Shown: positions 7,906-16,785, counted from the stretch's first letter. The stretch is 64,000 nucleotides of DNA from DATHBD01 sp035296325 (GCA_035296325.1 DATHBD010000079.1:1-64000); one strand, 5' to 3'. Translations and numbers: made by a program. Notes: generated from the sequence alone by a model not told the origin.

Positions 7906-9175
7906 CCAGTTCGGGGTGGGCCAGCACGAACGCGTCGACGGTGTCGTCCTGGCACGCCTTGAGCAGCGCCAGCGTGTCGTCGTCGAGGCTTTCGGCGCCC
8001 GGATTCCGGGTTGATGCGTTGAAGGTCCCCTTATTCGTCTTGATGGTGACCATGCTGTCGGCGGACACGCCACGCATCGCGTAGATCCAGTCCTCGAGTG
8101 CGACGCCGCCACGGTCCAGCGTGATCGCCGAGCCCACGACGTCGAGTACCTTCTTCAACTTCACCGGATTGGTCAGGACGTCGCTGCTGAGGATCTGCCG
8201 GAACAGCGCCTTGATGAACTGCTGCTGGTGCCGCTCGCGGTCGTAGTCGCTGTTGGGCAGCAACTCGCGCTGGCGCACGTAGTCCAGTGCCTCGTCCGGG
8301 GTCAGGCGCTGGTGACCCACCTTGTAGGTCTTCGGCGTGACGCCGGCGATGCGTTCCAGTCCTGTGCTGCCGTCGGCCTTGGGGTACTGCCGGTACGGGA
8401 TCTTCAGCTTGCCGTCGGCGGTGAAGCCCCGGTGTACCGAGGTGGTTTCCTGATCGACGTACATCTCGACACCGCCGAGCACGGCGACGACCTTCTGGAA
8501 TCCTTGGAAGTCCACGATCGCGGCGGCGTCGAAGGTGACGCCGAACGCCTGCTTGATCGTCTTCGCGAGGAGTTCCGTCGAGCGTCGCCGCGCGTCGTCG
8601 CCGGTCAGGCCGTCGCCGCCGAAGGCGTATGCCGCATTGATCTTGTTGTAACCGCCGGGGTGCTTTCTGGTGCCGTTGTCGTAGGGCGGGATCTGGATCC
8701 AGGTGTCGCGGGGGATGGAGACGAGGTACGCCCGGTCGTGTGCCGCGGGGATGTGCATGATGATGATCGAGTCCGCGCGTACCTGGTCCGTCGGGTTCTG
8801 CAGGGGCCGCGCGTCGTTGCCGATGAGCAGGATGTTCTTGGGTCCGGTGATCTCCACATGGCCGTCCTCGGCGGCGGCCTGGTTGCCGCTGTCGCCGAGC
8901 AGGTCCTGCTGCTTGATGCTGTTGCCCGCCACGGTGAAGATCAGGTCGTTGGCGACGATGGCGCCGCCGCTGGCCAGCATGAGCAGCGCACCGATCATGA
9001 TCGTGAAGCGGGCCCACGTGGGGTCGCTGCTGCGTCGGGCGGCCCTGCCCCTGCCCTTCGTGGGCGTGGGCCCGGGCGTCTTCCCGGGCACGGGCGTCGT
9101 CCCGGGCACGGGTGCTGTGGCGGGCACGGGTGCTGTGGCGGGCACGGCCTCGCCGGCCCCTGCCGGCCATCGCAT
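7892..9175 (-). CDS. LytR-CpsA-Psr (LCP) family cell-wall glycopolymer ligase
   Basis: 427 residues. LCP enzymes transfer lipid-linked glycopolymers to peptidoglycan. Order: a Pro/Thr/Val repeat N-terminus, a basic patch, one membrane anchor (about 57-80) and an extracellular LCP domain (about 112-330). Key residues are visible: NDAR near 120, RADS near 134, SIPRDTW near 153 and KINAAYAFGG near 178, plus the late RQR motif (YVRQRELLPNSDYDRERHQQQF). The start is uncertain because the leader is a 17-bp repeat array (9183-9270) whose units each contain an ATG in another frame; no clear ribosome site is present. The gene overlaps the convergent glycosidase by 14 bp. Confidence 0.88.
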   Translation of the reverse strand: MRWPAGAGEAVPATAPVPATAPVPGTTPVPGKTPGPTPTKGRGRAARRSSDPTWARFTIMIGALLMLASGGAIVANDLIFTVAGNSIKQQDLLGDSGNQAAAEDGHVEITGPKNILLIGNDARPLQNPTDQVRADSIIIMHIPAAHDRAYLVSIPRDTWIQIPPYDNGTRKHPGGYNKINAAYAFGGDGLTGDDARRRSTELLAKTIKQAFGVTFDAAAIVDFQGFQKVVAVLGGVEMYVDQETTSVHRGFTADGKLKIPYRQYPKADGSTGLERIAGVTPKTYKVGHQRLTPDEALDYVRQRELLPNSDYDRERHQQQFIKALFRQILSSDVLTNPVKLKKVLDVVGSAITLDRGGVALEDWIYAMRGVSADSMVTIKTNKGTFNASTRNPGAESLDDDTLALLKACQDDTVDAFVLAHPELVMKS

Positions 9176-9182
9176 CAGCGCA

Positions 9183-9270
9183 GCCCGTTCATCAGCGCAG
9201 GCCGTTCATCGGCGCGAGCCCTTCATCGGCGCGAGTTCCTCATCGGCGCAAGCCCTTCATCGGCGCGGCT
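9183..9270. repeat. 17-bp tandem repeat upstream of the LCP gene
   Basis: Five copies, read on the minus strand as GCGCCGATGAAGGGCTC with variants AACGGCC and GGAACT. Each unit contains GATGA, that is an ATG overlapping a TGA. The array directly abuts the proposed start codon at 9175. Confidence 0.85.
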
Positions 9271-9547
9271 CCCATAATGTGCAGACTGATGCCGGGCACA
9301 CCTGGCTGCGGCGGGACGCACCCCAAGTGAAGTCGTTGCCGGATCGAACTCGCTGCATCGTCGCATGCAGGTTCGGCTCCGGCGCCTTGCCATGATTGCG
9401 ACTCGCGCGGGAAATGTGAAGGGCTATCAGGGCGATAATTCGGGCGGGCCGGTGCGGTTGCGGCAGGTTCGGGTGGTTTGGTCGGCAAGCCGCTCACCGG
9501 GTGCCGCCACCGCTCAGCATCATGACCGCCCCGTCGCCGTCACCGGC

Positions 9548-9625
9548 GTGGCCCTCGCCATCGCCATCGCCATCGCCATCGCCATCGGCGTCGGAATTGG
9601 CGCCGGCATCGCCATCGCCATCGGC
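9548..9625. repeat. Hexanucleotide (GCCATC) microsatellite
   Basis: Uninterrupted GCCATC units, then a short spacer with GGCGTC variants, then further GCCATC copies. It lies 45 to 120 bp upstream of the channel-like gene start at 9670, so length changes could alter its promoter region. Confidence 0.8.
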
Positions 9626-9669
9626 TCGCGTGATCGGCCCGATGTGCCAGGAGCGGGCATGCGCCGGCA

Positions 9670-11817
9670 GTGACGCACCGAATACCATCGGGCGTGTCCT
9701 CCGACTCCTGGCTACGGCGCCGCCTCACCACCCGCCCCGCCCGACGACTCGTGGTGGCGCGCACTCCGGCCGCTGCGCGCCCGTCCGCGCCGTCCGCACC
9801 CCGGCGCCTGGTGGTGTGTGGAGACGATCCGCTGGCGCATCGCCTGATCGAGGAACTGATCAACCGATACGGCGCGGAGATCACCGCCGTGCTGCCCGAC
9901 CGCCGACGCAACCATGGCCCGCAGATCGCCAGGATCTCCGGCGTACGGGTGGTCGAAGCCGACCGCCTGGACGCCGACACGTTCCGCCGGGCCCGGGTGC
10001 ACACCGCAGACGGGCTTGCCCTGGTCAAGCAGGACGATGTCGGCAACATCGACGCTGCGTTGCAGGCTCAGGAGCTCAACCCCGGCCTGCGGCTCGTGAT
10101 CAGGATGTTCAACATGAGCCTCGGGCACGGCATCCGGCGCATGATCAGCGATTGCGCGGTGCTGTCCGACGCCTCCATGGCGGCACCGGCGCTCGTGTCG
10201 GTTGCGCTCGGCGAGGTGGCGCCGGTGCATGTGCGGCTGCCCGGCCGGACGATCTACGTGACCCGCCGGGCGGATGTGGCGGCATCGGACGTGCTCTGTG
10301 GCCTGGCTAAGGACCCCCGCTCGGGCAGTGACGGCGACACCGAGCCCGAACTTCTGCCGGCTGACCAGGACGGGGCTGATCTGGTGCTGGCCGTCGCCAC
10401 CGGCACTTCCCCGCCGACCAGACGGCAGCGCGTGTATCGGCGTCTGACCCGGGGTTTGCGGCGGAGGCGCCGGCGGCGAGCGGCCTCGGAACGGGCGGGC
10501 TCGGAACGGGTGGCCTCGGAACGGGTGGGCTCGGAGCGGGTGGGCTCGGAGCGGGTGGGCTCGGAGCGGGCGCGCTGGTGGCGCTTCGGATGGCGGCGCG
10601 CCGGATGGCGGCGGAGCAACCCGTTCGGCGTGCTTCGGCCACTGATCAACCGCAAGCTGCGGGTGGCGGCTCTCGCGCTGATCGGGTGTCTGGTGGTCGG
10701 CACCGGCGTACTGGCGCAGGTCAAGGACATCCCCTGGTGGAACGCCGCCTACCTCACCATCATGGCGTCGCTCGGCGGCACGGATGTCAATCTGCAGGCC
10801 AGCCCCGCGGAGAAGATCACCCAGACTGCGCTCACGATCTCCAGCATCGCGCTCATCCCGGTCCTCACCGCGGCGGTGGTCGAAGCCGCCGTCAACGCCC
10901 GGCTCACCATGGCGTTGGGCCGGATCAGGCGGCCGATCGCGGACCACGTCGTCGTGGTCGGGCTCGGCAATGTGGGCACCCGGGTGATCCGCCAACTGCA
11001 CGCGCTCGGCATCCCGGTGGTAGCGGTTGACCGCAGCGGCAACGCCCGCGGCGTGCAGGCCAGCCGCGAGCTGTCGATCCCGTTCATCGAGGGGGACGCC
11101 AGCCAGTTGGAGACGCTGCGGGCCGCCTCGGTGGAGACTTCCCGGGCGTTGCTCGTACTTTCCACCGACGATGTGACGAATCTGGAAGCGGCGCTGCTGG
11201 CCCGTACCCTCAAAGAGGATCTTCGAGTGGTGCTCCGGCTCTTCGACGGCGACTTCGCCGGCCGGGTGCAGCGGGCATTCGGGATCCCGATTTCCCGAAG
11301 CGTGTCCTTCCTGGCAGCGCCGGCGTTCGCGGCCGCCCTGATGGAGCAGGAGATCTTCGGCACGATCCCGATCAACCGGCACGTGCTGCTGATCGCGGAG
11401 GCCCGGGTCTGTGCCGGGTCCGATCTCGACGGCGCGGCGGTCTCCGCCGCCAACGTCGTTGGTCAGCTGCGGGTCATCGCACTGAACACCGACCGCGGCG
11501 ACCAGGCGCTGTGGTGCCCACCGTTGGAACGGGTGTTGCGGCCCGGCGACGTCCTCGTCGTGGTCGCCACCAGAGCCGGACTGGGCAGCGTACTGGCCCG
11601 TGCCGGCGAGCCGGGAGCGCGCGGCCACGATGCGAGTCGATCCTCGGGCGCCGGGAACGATGCGTCGGACAGTGGGCCGGGCCCCGCGGACCCGGCCGGG
11701 CGCACGGCGGAGGCGGCCCGGCGCACGGCGGACCGGGCCCGGCGCACGGCGGACGCGATCCGGAGAACGAGGGATGCCGGGCGCCAGTTCGGGACCGTGG
11801 GCGGAAGGCCGGAATAG
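9670..11817 (+). CDS. Channel-like protein: RCK domain, two membrane helices, second RCK domain
   Basis: 715 residues from a GTG (GTG 9694 is an alternative). Order: an N-terminal Rossmann/RCK-like domain (about 45-180) whose glycine motif is degenerate (VVCGDDPLAH), a repeat linker of SERVG units (about 270-301), TM1 (about 330-352), a re-entrant segment WWNAAYLTIMASLGGTDVN (about 356-375), TM2 (about 385-410), then a canonical TrkA-N domain with GLGNVGT near 431, an RCK-C-like region, and an Arg/Ala/Thr repeat tail. The layout suggests a ligand-gated ion channel or Trk-like regulator. The K+ filter TVGYG is absent and ASLGGTD occupies its place, so ion selectivity cannot be assumed. Confidence 0.75.
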   Translation: MTHRIPSGVSSDSWLRRRLTTRPARRLVVARTPAAARPSAPSAPRRLVVCGDDPLAHRLIEELINRYGAEITAVLPDRRRNHGPQIARISGVRVVEADRLDADTFRRARVHTADGLALVKQDDVGNIDAALQAQELNPGLRLVIRMFNMSLGHGIRRMISDCAVLSDASMAAPALVSVALGEVAPVHVRLPGRTIYVTRRADVAASDVLCGLAKDPRSGSDGDTEPELLPADQDGADLVLAVATGTSPPTRRQRVYRRLTRGLRRRRRRRAASERAGSERVASERVGSERVGSERVGSERARWWRFGWRRAGWRRSNPFGVLRPLINRKLRVAALALIGCLVVGTGVLAQVKDIPWWNAAYLTIMASLGGTDVNLQASPAEKITQTALTISSIALIPVLTAAVVEAAVNARLTMALGRIRRPIADHVVVVGLGNVGTRVIRQLHALGIPVVAVDRSGNARGVQASRELSIPFIEGDASQLETLRAASVETSRALLVLSTDDVTNLEAALLARTLKEDLRVVLRLFDGDFAGRVQRAFGIPISRSVSFLAAPAFAAALMEQEIFGTIPINRHVLLIAEARVCAGSDLDGAAVSAANVVGQLRVIALNTDRGDQALWCPPLERVLRPGDVLVVVATRAGLGSVLARAGEPGARGHDASRSSGAGNDASDSGPGPADPAGRTAEAARRTADRARRTADAIRRTRDAGRQFGTVGGRPE
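10491..10572. repeat. 15-bp in-frame tandem repeat (SERVG units)
   Basis: Copies of GGGTGGGCTCGGAGC with A/G and C/T variants; the last three are identical. The 15-bp length keeps frame and builds the charged linker between the first RCK domain and the pore of the channel-like protein. Confidence 0.85.
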
Positions 11818-11838
11818 CGGCCGGTAGCGTGGGCCCAC

Positions 11839-12621
11839 GTGGAGAGGTCCCGGCCGACGACGCTGCCCGCGACGGGCTGGCGCGGGCGCCTGCGGCCGGT
11901 CCGCCCGGCCGGGTGGTGGCCGGACGCCGCGCTGCTCCTCGGCTTCGTGGCCGTCACGGTCGCGCTCGTCGCCCGTACCTCGTTGCTCGACCTCGACACC
12001 GCCGTGGCGGACTGGTGTGACGCGCACCGCCCCCGAGCGGCGTACTGGATCGCCCGCAGCCTGAACTACCTCGGACAGGGTGGGTGGCTGCTGAGCCCGC
12101 TGGCGTTGGCGGTTGCCGTGCTGGTCGGCTACCGGGCGCGATCGGTGCGCCCGGTCCTTCCCGTCATCGCCGCGTTCCTGCTGACCTACCTCACCATCGG
12201 CCCGCTGAAGCTGTGGACGAACCGCGACGCCGCCACTTCGACGATCGACGATCCGGAACTGCTCTTCCACGTTGCGAACGGCCGGTCATACCCCTCCGGG
12301 CACGTGGTGAACGCGATCGTGTGGTACGGCGTTTTCGCGCTGCTGTTGGCCCCGGTGCTGAGGCCCGCTTGGCGGCGGGCTCTGCGAGTGGTGCCGCCGA
12401 TCGTGGTGCTCGGCACCACCACGTACCTGTCGTACCACTGGGTCTCCGACGGCGTGGCCGCCGTGCTGCTGGGGCTGCTGCTGGACCGGCTGATGCGCCG
12501 GGTGCCGTGGGATGCGATCCCGCTCAGCCGGGTGCCGTTGGACCGGATCCGGTGGGGTCGCGGCGCATCCGCACCCCGGTCGCTGCGCGGCTGGGACCGA
12601 CCGGCCGGGCTGGATTCGTGA
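11839..12621 (+). CDS. PAP2-family membrane phosphatase
   Basis: 260 residues from a GTG. An integral membrane phosphatase of the PAP2/lipid phosphate phosphatase type, probably acting on undecaprenyl-pyrophosphate or phosphatidate at the outer face. The three signature blocks are present: KLWTNRD (about 124-130), YPSGH (about 151-155) and YLSYHWVSD (about 197-205, with the catalytic His and Asp). Five or six hydrophobic helices surround them. It begins 21 bp after the channel gene ends, and its TGA overlaps the GTG of the following permease (GTGA), so the two products are translationally coupled. Confidence 0.85.
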   Translation: MERSRPTTLPATGWRGRLRPVRPAGWWPDAALLLGFVAVTVALVARTSLLDLDTAVADWCDAHRPRAAYWIARSLNYLGQGGWLLSPLALAVAVLVGYRARSVRPVLPVIAAFLLTYLTIGPLKLWTNRDAATSTIDDPELLFHVANGRSYPSGHVVNAIVWYGVFALLLAPVLRPAWRRALRVVPPIVVLGTTTYLSYHWVSDGVAAVLLGLLLDRLMRRVPWDAIPLSRVPLDRIRWGRGASAPRSLRGWDRPAGLDS

Positions 12622-13949
12622 CCGTACTCGCCCGGAGGCTCGGCACCCGCGACGCCGTGGTGATCGGGCTCGGCTCGATGCTCGGCGCGGGCGTGTTCGT
12701 CGTCTTCGCGCCGGCCACCGCGCTCGCCGGAGGGCGCGGCATGCTGCTCGCACTGGCGTTGGCCGGTCTTGTCGCGGCGTGCAACGCCACCAGCTCCGCG
12801 CGCCTGGCCACCCGGTACCCGGAGTCCGGCGGCACCTACGTCTACGGCCGTGAGCGGCTCGGCCCGTTCGCCGGGTTCCTGGCCGGGTGGGGCTTCGTGG
12901 TCGGCAAGACCGCGAGCTGTGCCGCGATGGCCCTCACCATCGGTGCGTACCTCGCGCCGCGCTGGGCCGCGCCGATCGCGGTCTGCGCCGTGCTCGCCCT
13001 CACGGTGATCAATCTGCTCGGGGTGGCCAAGACCGCCCAGGCCACCCGGGTGCTGGTGGCGGTCACCGTGGCCGTCCTGGTGGCGGTCGTCGTGGCCGGG
13101 CTGGTGGTTCTCGCCGGGCCGACGGGTGCTACCGGGCTGACGCCTTCCGGGCCGGTGGACGCGTTCCAGGATCCGGGCTCGGGCTCGGGCTCCGGGGCGG
13201 GCGGGTGGCGTGGTGTCCTCGGCGCCGCCGGTCTGATGTTCTTCGCCTTCGCGGGGTACGCTCGCATCGCCACGCTCGGTGAGGAGGTGCGGGACCCGCA
13301 ACGCACGATCGCCCGAGCCGTCGCGCTCGCGCTGGGCATGGTGCTGATCACCTACCTGGTGGTGGGTGGTGTCACCCTCGCGGTGCTCGGCGAGGACCGC
13401 CTCGCCGGATCTGCCGCGCCGCTCGCCGAGGTCGCTGCCGCCGCCGAGGTGCCGGGCCTGCCGTGGGCGGTCCGCACCGGGGCGGCCGTCGCCGTCCTCG
13501 GTGTGCTGCTCGCGCTTCTGGCCGGAGTGGCCCGCACCGTGCTGGCCATGGCCCGGCGCGCCGACCTGCCAGTAGCACTGTCCGCTGTGGACGATCGTCG
13601 GAGCGTGCCGTGGCGGGCGCAGCTCGCGGTCGGTGTGGTGGTGGCCGGGCTGGTGGCGGTGGTGGATCTGCGGTCCGCGATCGGCTTCTCCAGTTGCACG
13701 GTGCTGGTGTACTACGCGATCACCAACGCGGCCGCGCTGACCCTGGAGCCCGGTCCCCACCCGTGGGCGCTGCGCTTGTGGGCGCCCCGCTTGGCGGCGG
13801 CAGCCGGGCTGGTCGGGTGTGCCGTGCTGGTACTGGCATTGCCCGGCGCCGCCACGCTGAGCGGGCTCGCGGTGCTCGTCGTCGGGGCGCTCTGGTATGT
13901 GGTACGCCGACGTGGATCAGCGCTGTCCGCGCGTCGCGGGGCCGGCTGA
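12618..13949 (+). CDS. APC-superfamily amino acid/polyamine permease
   Basis: 443 residues. The GTG start overlaps the preceding stop by 4 bp; the long upstream open frame is a shadow of the phosphatase gene. The N-terminus GTRDAVVIGLGSMLGAGVFVVF is the APC helix-1 signature with the unwound GxG substrate site, and about twelve hydrophobic segments follow. A Ser/Gly-rich loop (GSGSGSGAGG) precedes helix 6, which carries the FFAFAGYARIATLGEEVRDP motif. Substrate is not predictable. The 3' end overlaps nagA on the opposite strand by 33 bp. Confidence 0.87.
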   Translation: MTVLARRLGTRDAVVIGLGSMLGAGVFVVFAPATALAGGRGMLLALALAGLVAACNATSSARLATRYPESGGTYVYGRERLGPFAGFLAGWGFVVGKTASCAAMALTIGAYLAPRWAAPIAVCAVLALTVINLLGVAKTAQATRVLVAVTVAVLVAVVVAGLVVLAGPTGATGLTPSGPVDAFQDPGSGSGSGAGGWRGVLGAAGLMFFAFAGYARIATLGEEVRDPQRTIARAVALALGMVLITYLVVGGVTLAVLGEDRLAGSAAPLAEVAAAAEVPGLPWAVRTGAAVAVLGVLLALLAGVARTVLAMARRADLPVALSAVDDRRSVPWRAQLAVGVVVAGLVAVVDLRSAIGFSSCTVLVYYAITNAAALTLEPGPHPWALRLWAPRLAAAAGLVGCAVLVLALPGAATLSGLAVLVVGALWYVVRRRGSALSARRGAG

Positions 13950-15068
13950 AACGACCTCGACCGGATGCAAATTGTCGTCCAGGAGCACGAGGTCGGCCCG
14001 GAGACCCGGGCGGAGTGCGCCGGCGTCGGAGCTCATCGACAGCGCCGCCGCCGGGGTGGTCGACGCCATACGGACCGCGTCGACGACGGACCCGGTGGCG
14101 CCCACGGCGTGACGTAGCGCGGCATCCATGGTGAGCGTGCTGCCGGCCAGCGCCCCACCGGCGGCGAGTCGCGCGACGCCCGCCGAGACGATCACCGTGC
14201 GCCCGCCCAGGTCGTACTCTCCGTCGGGCCTACCGGCGGCAGCGATCGCGTCGGTGACCAGGGCGAGCCGCGACGGCCCGGCGGCGGCGAACGCGAGTCG
14301 CAGCGCGGCGTCGTGCACGTGTCCGCCGTCGGCGATCAGTTCGCAGGTGACCGACGCGGCGCCGAGCATCGCGCCCACCGGCCCGGGTTCGCGGTGGTGC
14401 AGGCTCCGCATGCCGTTGAAGAGGTGCGTGCCGACGGTGGCGCCGGCGTCGATGGCGGCCATCGTCTGCCGGTACGTCGCGTCGGTGTGCCCGAGTGCGG
14501 CGATCACGCCGGCAGCCACGAGTTGGCGGATCGCGGGTAGCGCGCCGGGGAGTTCCGGCGCGAGCGTCACCATCCGTACCGTGCCTTCGCCGGTTTCCAG
14601 CAGCGTGTCGAGTTCATCAGGCGTGGGCGGCCGTAGGAACGCCGGATCGTGGGCGCCGCATCGTTCCGCCGCCAGGTACGGACCTTCCAGGTGGATGCCG
14701 GCCAGTACGCCGTCGCGCACCAACGGCACCAGCGTGCGGATGGCCCGCACCAGCATGTCCCGGGGAGCGCTCACCAGGCTCGCGAGCATGGTCGTCGTGC
14801 CGTGCGACCGGTGGTATGCGGCGGCGACCCGGGCGCTGTCCGGGTCAGCGGTCGGGAAGCTGCCGCCGCCACCGCCGTGCACGTGCAGGTCGACAAAGCC
14901 GGGGAGGATCCACCCGCCATGCCGGATGGCGTCCGGAGGCGTGCCGGTGCCCACAGCCGCGATCCGGTCGCCGCTCACCCGGAGGTACCCCTGCTCGATG
15001 ACACCGTCCGGGGTGACCACCCGGCCGGCCACCGCGAAGCCCGTCGTCGGGTCCGGCAGCCGGATCAC
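13917..15068 (-). CDS. nagA: N-acetylglucosamine-6-phosphate deacetylase
   Basis: 383 residues from a GTG at 15068. Converts GlcNAc-6-P to GlcN-6-P and acetate in amino-sugar recycling and chitin use. Amidohydrolase-fold landmarks: HVHGG (62-66), HLEGPY (127-132, metal Glu), GHTDA (193-197), THLFN (about 214-218), and TDAI (about 272-275, catalytic Asp). The length fits the family. The frame stays open upstream to 16565, but that is a shadow of the DeoR gene. It is divergent from the DeoR regulator at 15261, which is probably its repressor; the 192-bp gap is largely a tandem repeat. It overlaps the APC permease 3' end. Confidence 0.92.
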   Translation of the reverse strand: MIRLPDPTTGFAVAGRVVTPDGVIEQGYLRVSGDRIAAVGTGTPPDAIRHGGWILPGFVDLHVHGGGGGSFPTADPDSARVAAAYHRSHGTTTMLASLVSAPRDMLVRAIRTLVPLVRDGVLAGIHLEGPYLAAERCGAHDPAFLRPPTPDELDTLLETGEGTVRMVTLAPELPGALPAIRQLVAAGVIAALGHTDATYRQTMAAIDAGATVGTHLFNGMRSLHHREPGPVGAMLGAASVTCELIADGGHVHDAALRLAFAAAGPSRLALVTDAIAAAGRPDGEYDLGGRTVIVSAGVARLAAGGALAGSTLTMDAALRHAVGATGSVVDAVRMASTTPAAALSMSSDAGALRPGLRADLVLLDDNLHPVEVVSAGPATRGQR

Positions 15069-15095
15069 CGGGCGGCCGCCACCCGGCTGAGCCGG

Positions 15096-15190
15096 GCCCG
15101 CGCAGCGGCTCGGGTCGGGAATCGCGCAGCGGCTCGGGCTGGGGATCGCGCAGCGGACCGGGTCGGGAATCGCGCAGCGAATCGCGCACG
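15096..15190. repeat. 24-bp tandem repeat in the nagA/deoR-type divergent promoter region
   Basis: About four copies of ATCGCGCAGCGGCTCGGGTC followed by GGGA, with CTGGGG and ACCGGG variants. The array fills the space between nagA and its regulator and could contain or displace operator sites. Confidence 0.8.
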
Positions 15191-15260
15191 GAACTGGGTT
15201 TGCGGACCCGGTTCGCGCATGATTGTGCACACAGAACGCAGGATACGCGCAGGGGGTGCG

Positions 15261-16049
15261 ATGGACCGGTACGCGCGGTGGAACGCGCTCCTGGAGTTGA
15301 TCGCCGCCAGCGGCCGGCTCAGCGTCGAGGAGGCGGCCGCTTCCCTCGATGTCTCGCAGGCCACCATCCGCCGCGACTTCGACCAACTGGCCCAGCAGGA
15401 GATGATCACCCGCACCCGTGGCGGTGCGGTGGCCAACGGCGTCTCGTACGATCTGCCGCTGCGGTACAAGATTGCCAAGCACGCGTCCGAGAAGCAGCGG
15501 ATCGGCGCCGCGGCGGCCGCGCTGGTGCAACCGGGCATGGTGGTGGGCCTCAACGGCGGCACCACGACCACCGAGGTGGCCCGCGCCCTCGCCGTGCGGC
15601 GCGAGCTCGCCGGCGGCATCGACGATGCCCAGCTCACCGTCGTGACGAATGCGCTGAACATCGCCAACGAGCTGCTCGTACGTTCCCGGATGAAGATCGT
15701 GGTGACCGGCGGGGTGGTGCGGCCGCAGTCGTTCGAGCTGGTGGGGCCGCTCGGGCAGGGTTCCATCCTGCGCGAGGTGACGCTCGACATCGCCCTGCTC
15801 GGCGTGGACGCGATCGATGTCGCGCTCGGCGCGGCGGCGCACCACGAAGGGGAGGCGTCGGTCAACAGCCTGATGGTGGCCCGGGCGCGCCGGGTCGTCA
15901 TCATCGCCGACGCGTCCAAACTCGGCGGTCACGCGTTCGCCCGGATCTGCCCGGTGGACCGGATCGACACGCTGATCACCGACCCCGGCGCGGACCCCGG
16001 GCAGATTGCGGCCTTCGAGGCGGCCGGCGTCACCGTGGTCCTGGCCTAA
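15261..16049 (+). CDS. DeoR/GlpR-family transcriptional regulator, probable amino-sugar repressor
   Basis: 262 residues; ATG at 15261 behind AGGGGGTG. N-terminal DeoR winged helix (about 5-57) with the SVEEAAASLDVSQATIRRDFDQL recognition helix signature. The C-terminal DeoRC sensor domain has LNGGTTTTEVARAL, TNALNIANEL and GVDAIDVALG blocks, the usual phosphosugar-binding regions. Because it is divergent from nagA, the likely effector is GlcNAc-6-P or GlcN-6-P and the likely target is nagA; this is inference from context. Confidence 0.88.
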   Translation: MDRYARWNALLELIAASGRLSVEEAAASLDVSQATIRRDFDQLAQQEMITRTRGGAVANGVSYDLPLRYKIAKHASEKQRIGAAAAALVQPGMVVGLNGGTTTTEVARALAVRRELAGGIDDAQLTVVTNALNIANELLVRSRMKIVVTGGVVRPQSFELVGPLGQGSILREVTLDIALLGVDAIDVALGAAAHHEGEASVNSLMVARARRVVIIADASKLGGHAFARICPVDRIDTLITDPGADPGQIAAFEAAGVTVVLA

Positions 16050-16212
16050 GTGGTACGGACCTGAGCGGCCCCGCCTGAGCGGCCCGGCCGGGCGGCCCGG
16101 GCTGAGCGGTGCCGGCCCGATTGGTACTGGCCCGAGCCGGGTAGGCCTGCCGTGGCGGGCGCCGATAGTCTGGAGTCCACCGCATCGACGATCGCGACTG
16201 GGGAGCGACCAC

Positions 16213-16710
16213 ATGAAGCGCGCTGCGGACGACGCCGCCGAGGCGCGCGCACCTGAGACAAACGCCGTTCCGCACCAGCCGACCGGCGGCCGGGGTCCTG
16301 CCGACCGTGGGGGTGCGGCCCTGGCCTGTGGCGGCAGCGCCAACCGTGGCGGCGATCCTTCGGGTGCCGGGGGTGCCGGGGCGGGTGCGCCTGATGCCGT
16401 AGACGACTTCGCCGACGGGGACCTGCCCGAAGAACCAAACCTGGAGCAGACGAACCCGGCGCCAACGGATGCGGTGGGGCTCGCCGAGCGACAGGCGCGG
16501 ATTCTCGAGTTCGAACGGCTGTGGTGGCGGCACGCCGGGTCCAAGGAGCAGGCGATCCGGGACACGTTCGGCCTCTCCCCGACGCGGTATTACCAACTGC
16601 TTAACGCGTTACTCGACGACCCCGCTGCACTGGCGGCCGACCCGACGACGGTGCAGCGGTTGCGGCGGATGCGCGCGACGCGTACCCGGAGTCGTCGCGC
16701 CTCCAGCTGA
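16213..16710 (+). CDS. DUF3263-domain protein
   Basis: 165 residues; the ATG at 16213 is preceded by GGGAGCG. The first 90 residues are disordered Gly/Ala/Pro/acidic sequence. The conserved part (about 95-150) reads RQARILEFERLWWRHAGSKEQAIRDTFGLSPTRYYQLLNALLDDP, the DUF3263 domain typical of actinobacteria. It resembles a small helix-turn-helix, suggesting but not proving a regulatory role. A strong hairpin (16736-16785) follows the stop codon. Confidence 0.85.
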   Translation: MKRAADDAAEARAPETNAVPHQPTGGRGPADRGGAALACGGSANRGGDPSGAGGAGAGAPDAVDDFADGDLPEEPNLEQTNPAPTDAVGLAERQARILEFERLWWRHAGSKEQAIRDTFGLSPTRYYQLLNALLDDPAALAADPTTVQRLRRMRATRTRSRRASS

Positions 16711-16735
16711 ACCGACGCGGGCGGGGTGAGCGCCG

Positions 16736-16785
16736 TGATCAGGTAGCAAATTGACGGCCATAGCAACGATTTCCCTACCTGATCA
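16736..16785. terminator. Hairpin with 11-bp perfect stem, probable terminator
   Basis: TGATCAGGTAG at 16736-16746 is complemented exactly by CTACCTGATCA at 16775-16785, with a 28-nt loop. It stands 26 bp after the DUF3263 stop. Its stem shares TGATC-x-GGTAG with the hairpin at 42968, suggesting a repeated element family rather than two independent terminators. Confidence 0.65.

Larger units (their letters stand above)
9176..9669. other. Gene-free interval with two repeat tracts
   Basis: 494 bp between the LCP gene and the channel gene, both transcribed outward. The left end is the 17-bp array and the right end is a hexamer (GCCATC) array. Open frames here are made of these repeats (poly-Ala/Ile or Asp/Gly) and are not believed to be genes. 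Confidence 0.5.

Noticed and set aside
9365..9673. Plus-strand frame encoding an Ala-Ile repeat
   Set aside because: Its hydrophobic part is only the GCCATC microsatellite in translation, with no ribosome site.
9712..12270. Very long minus-strand open frame opposite the channel gene
   Set aside because: It is the antisense shadow of two genes with clear domains. Its translation is Arg/Pro/Gln-rich without motifs, which is usual in DNA of this GC content.
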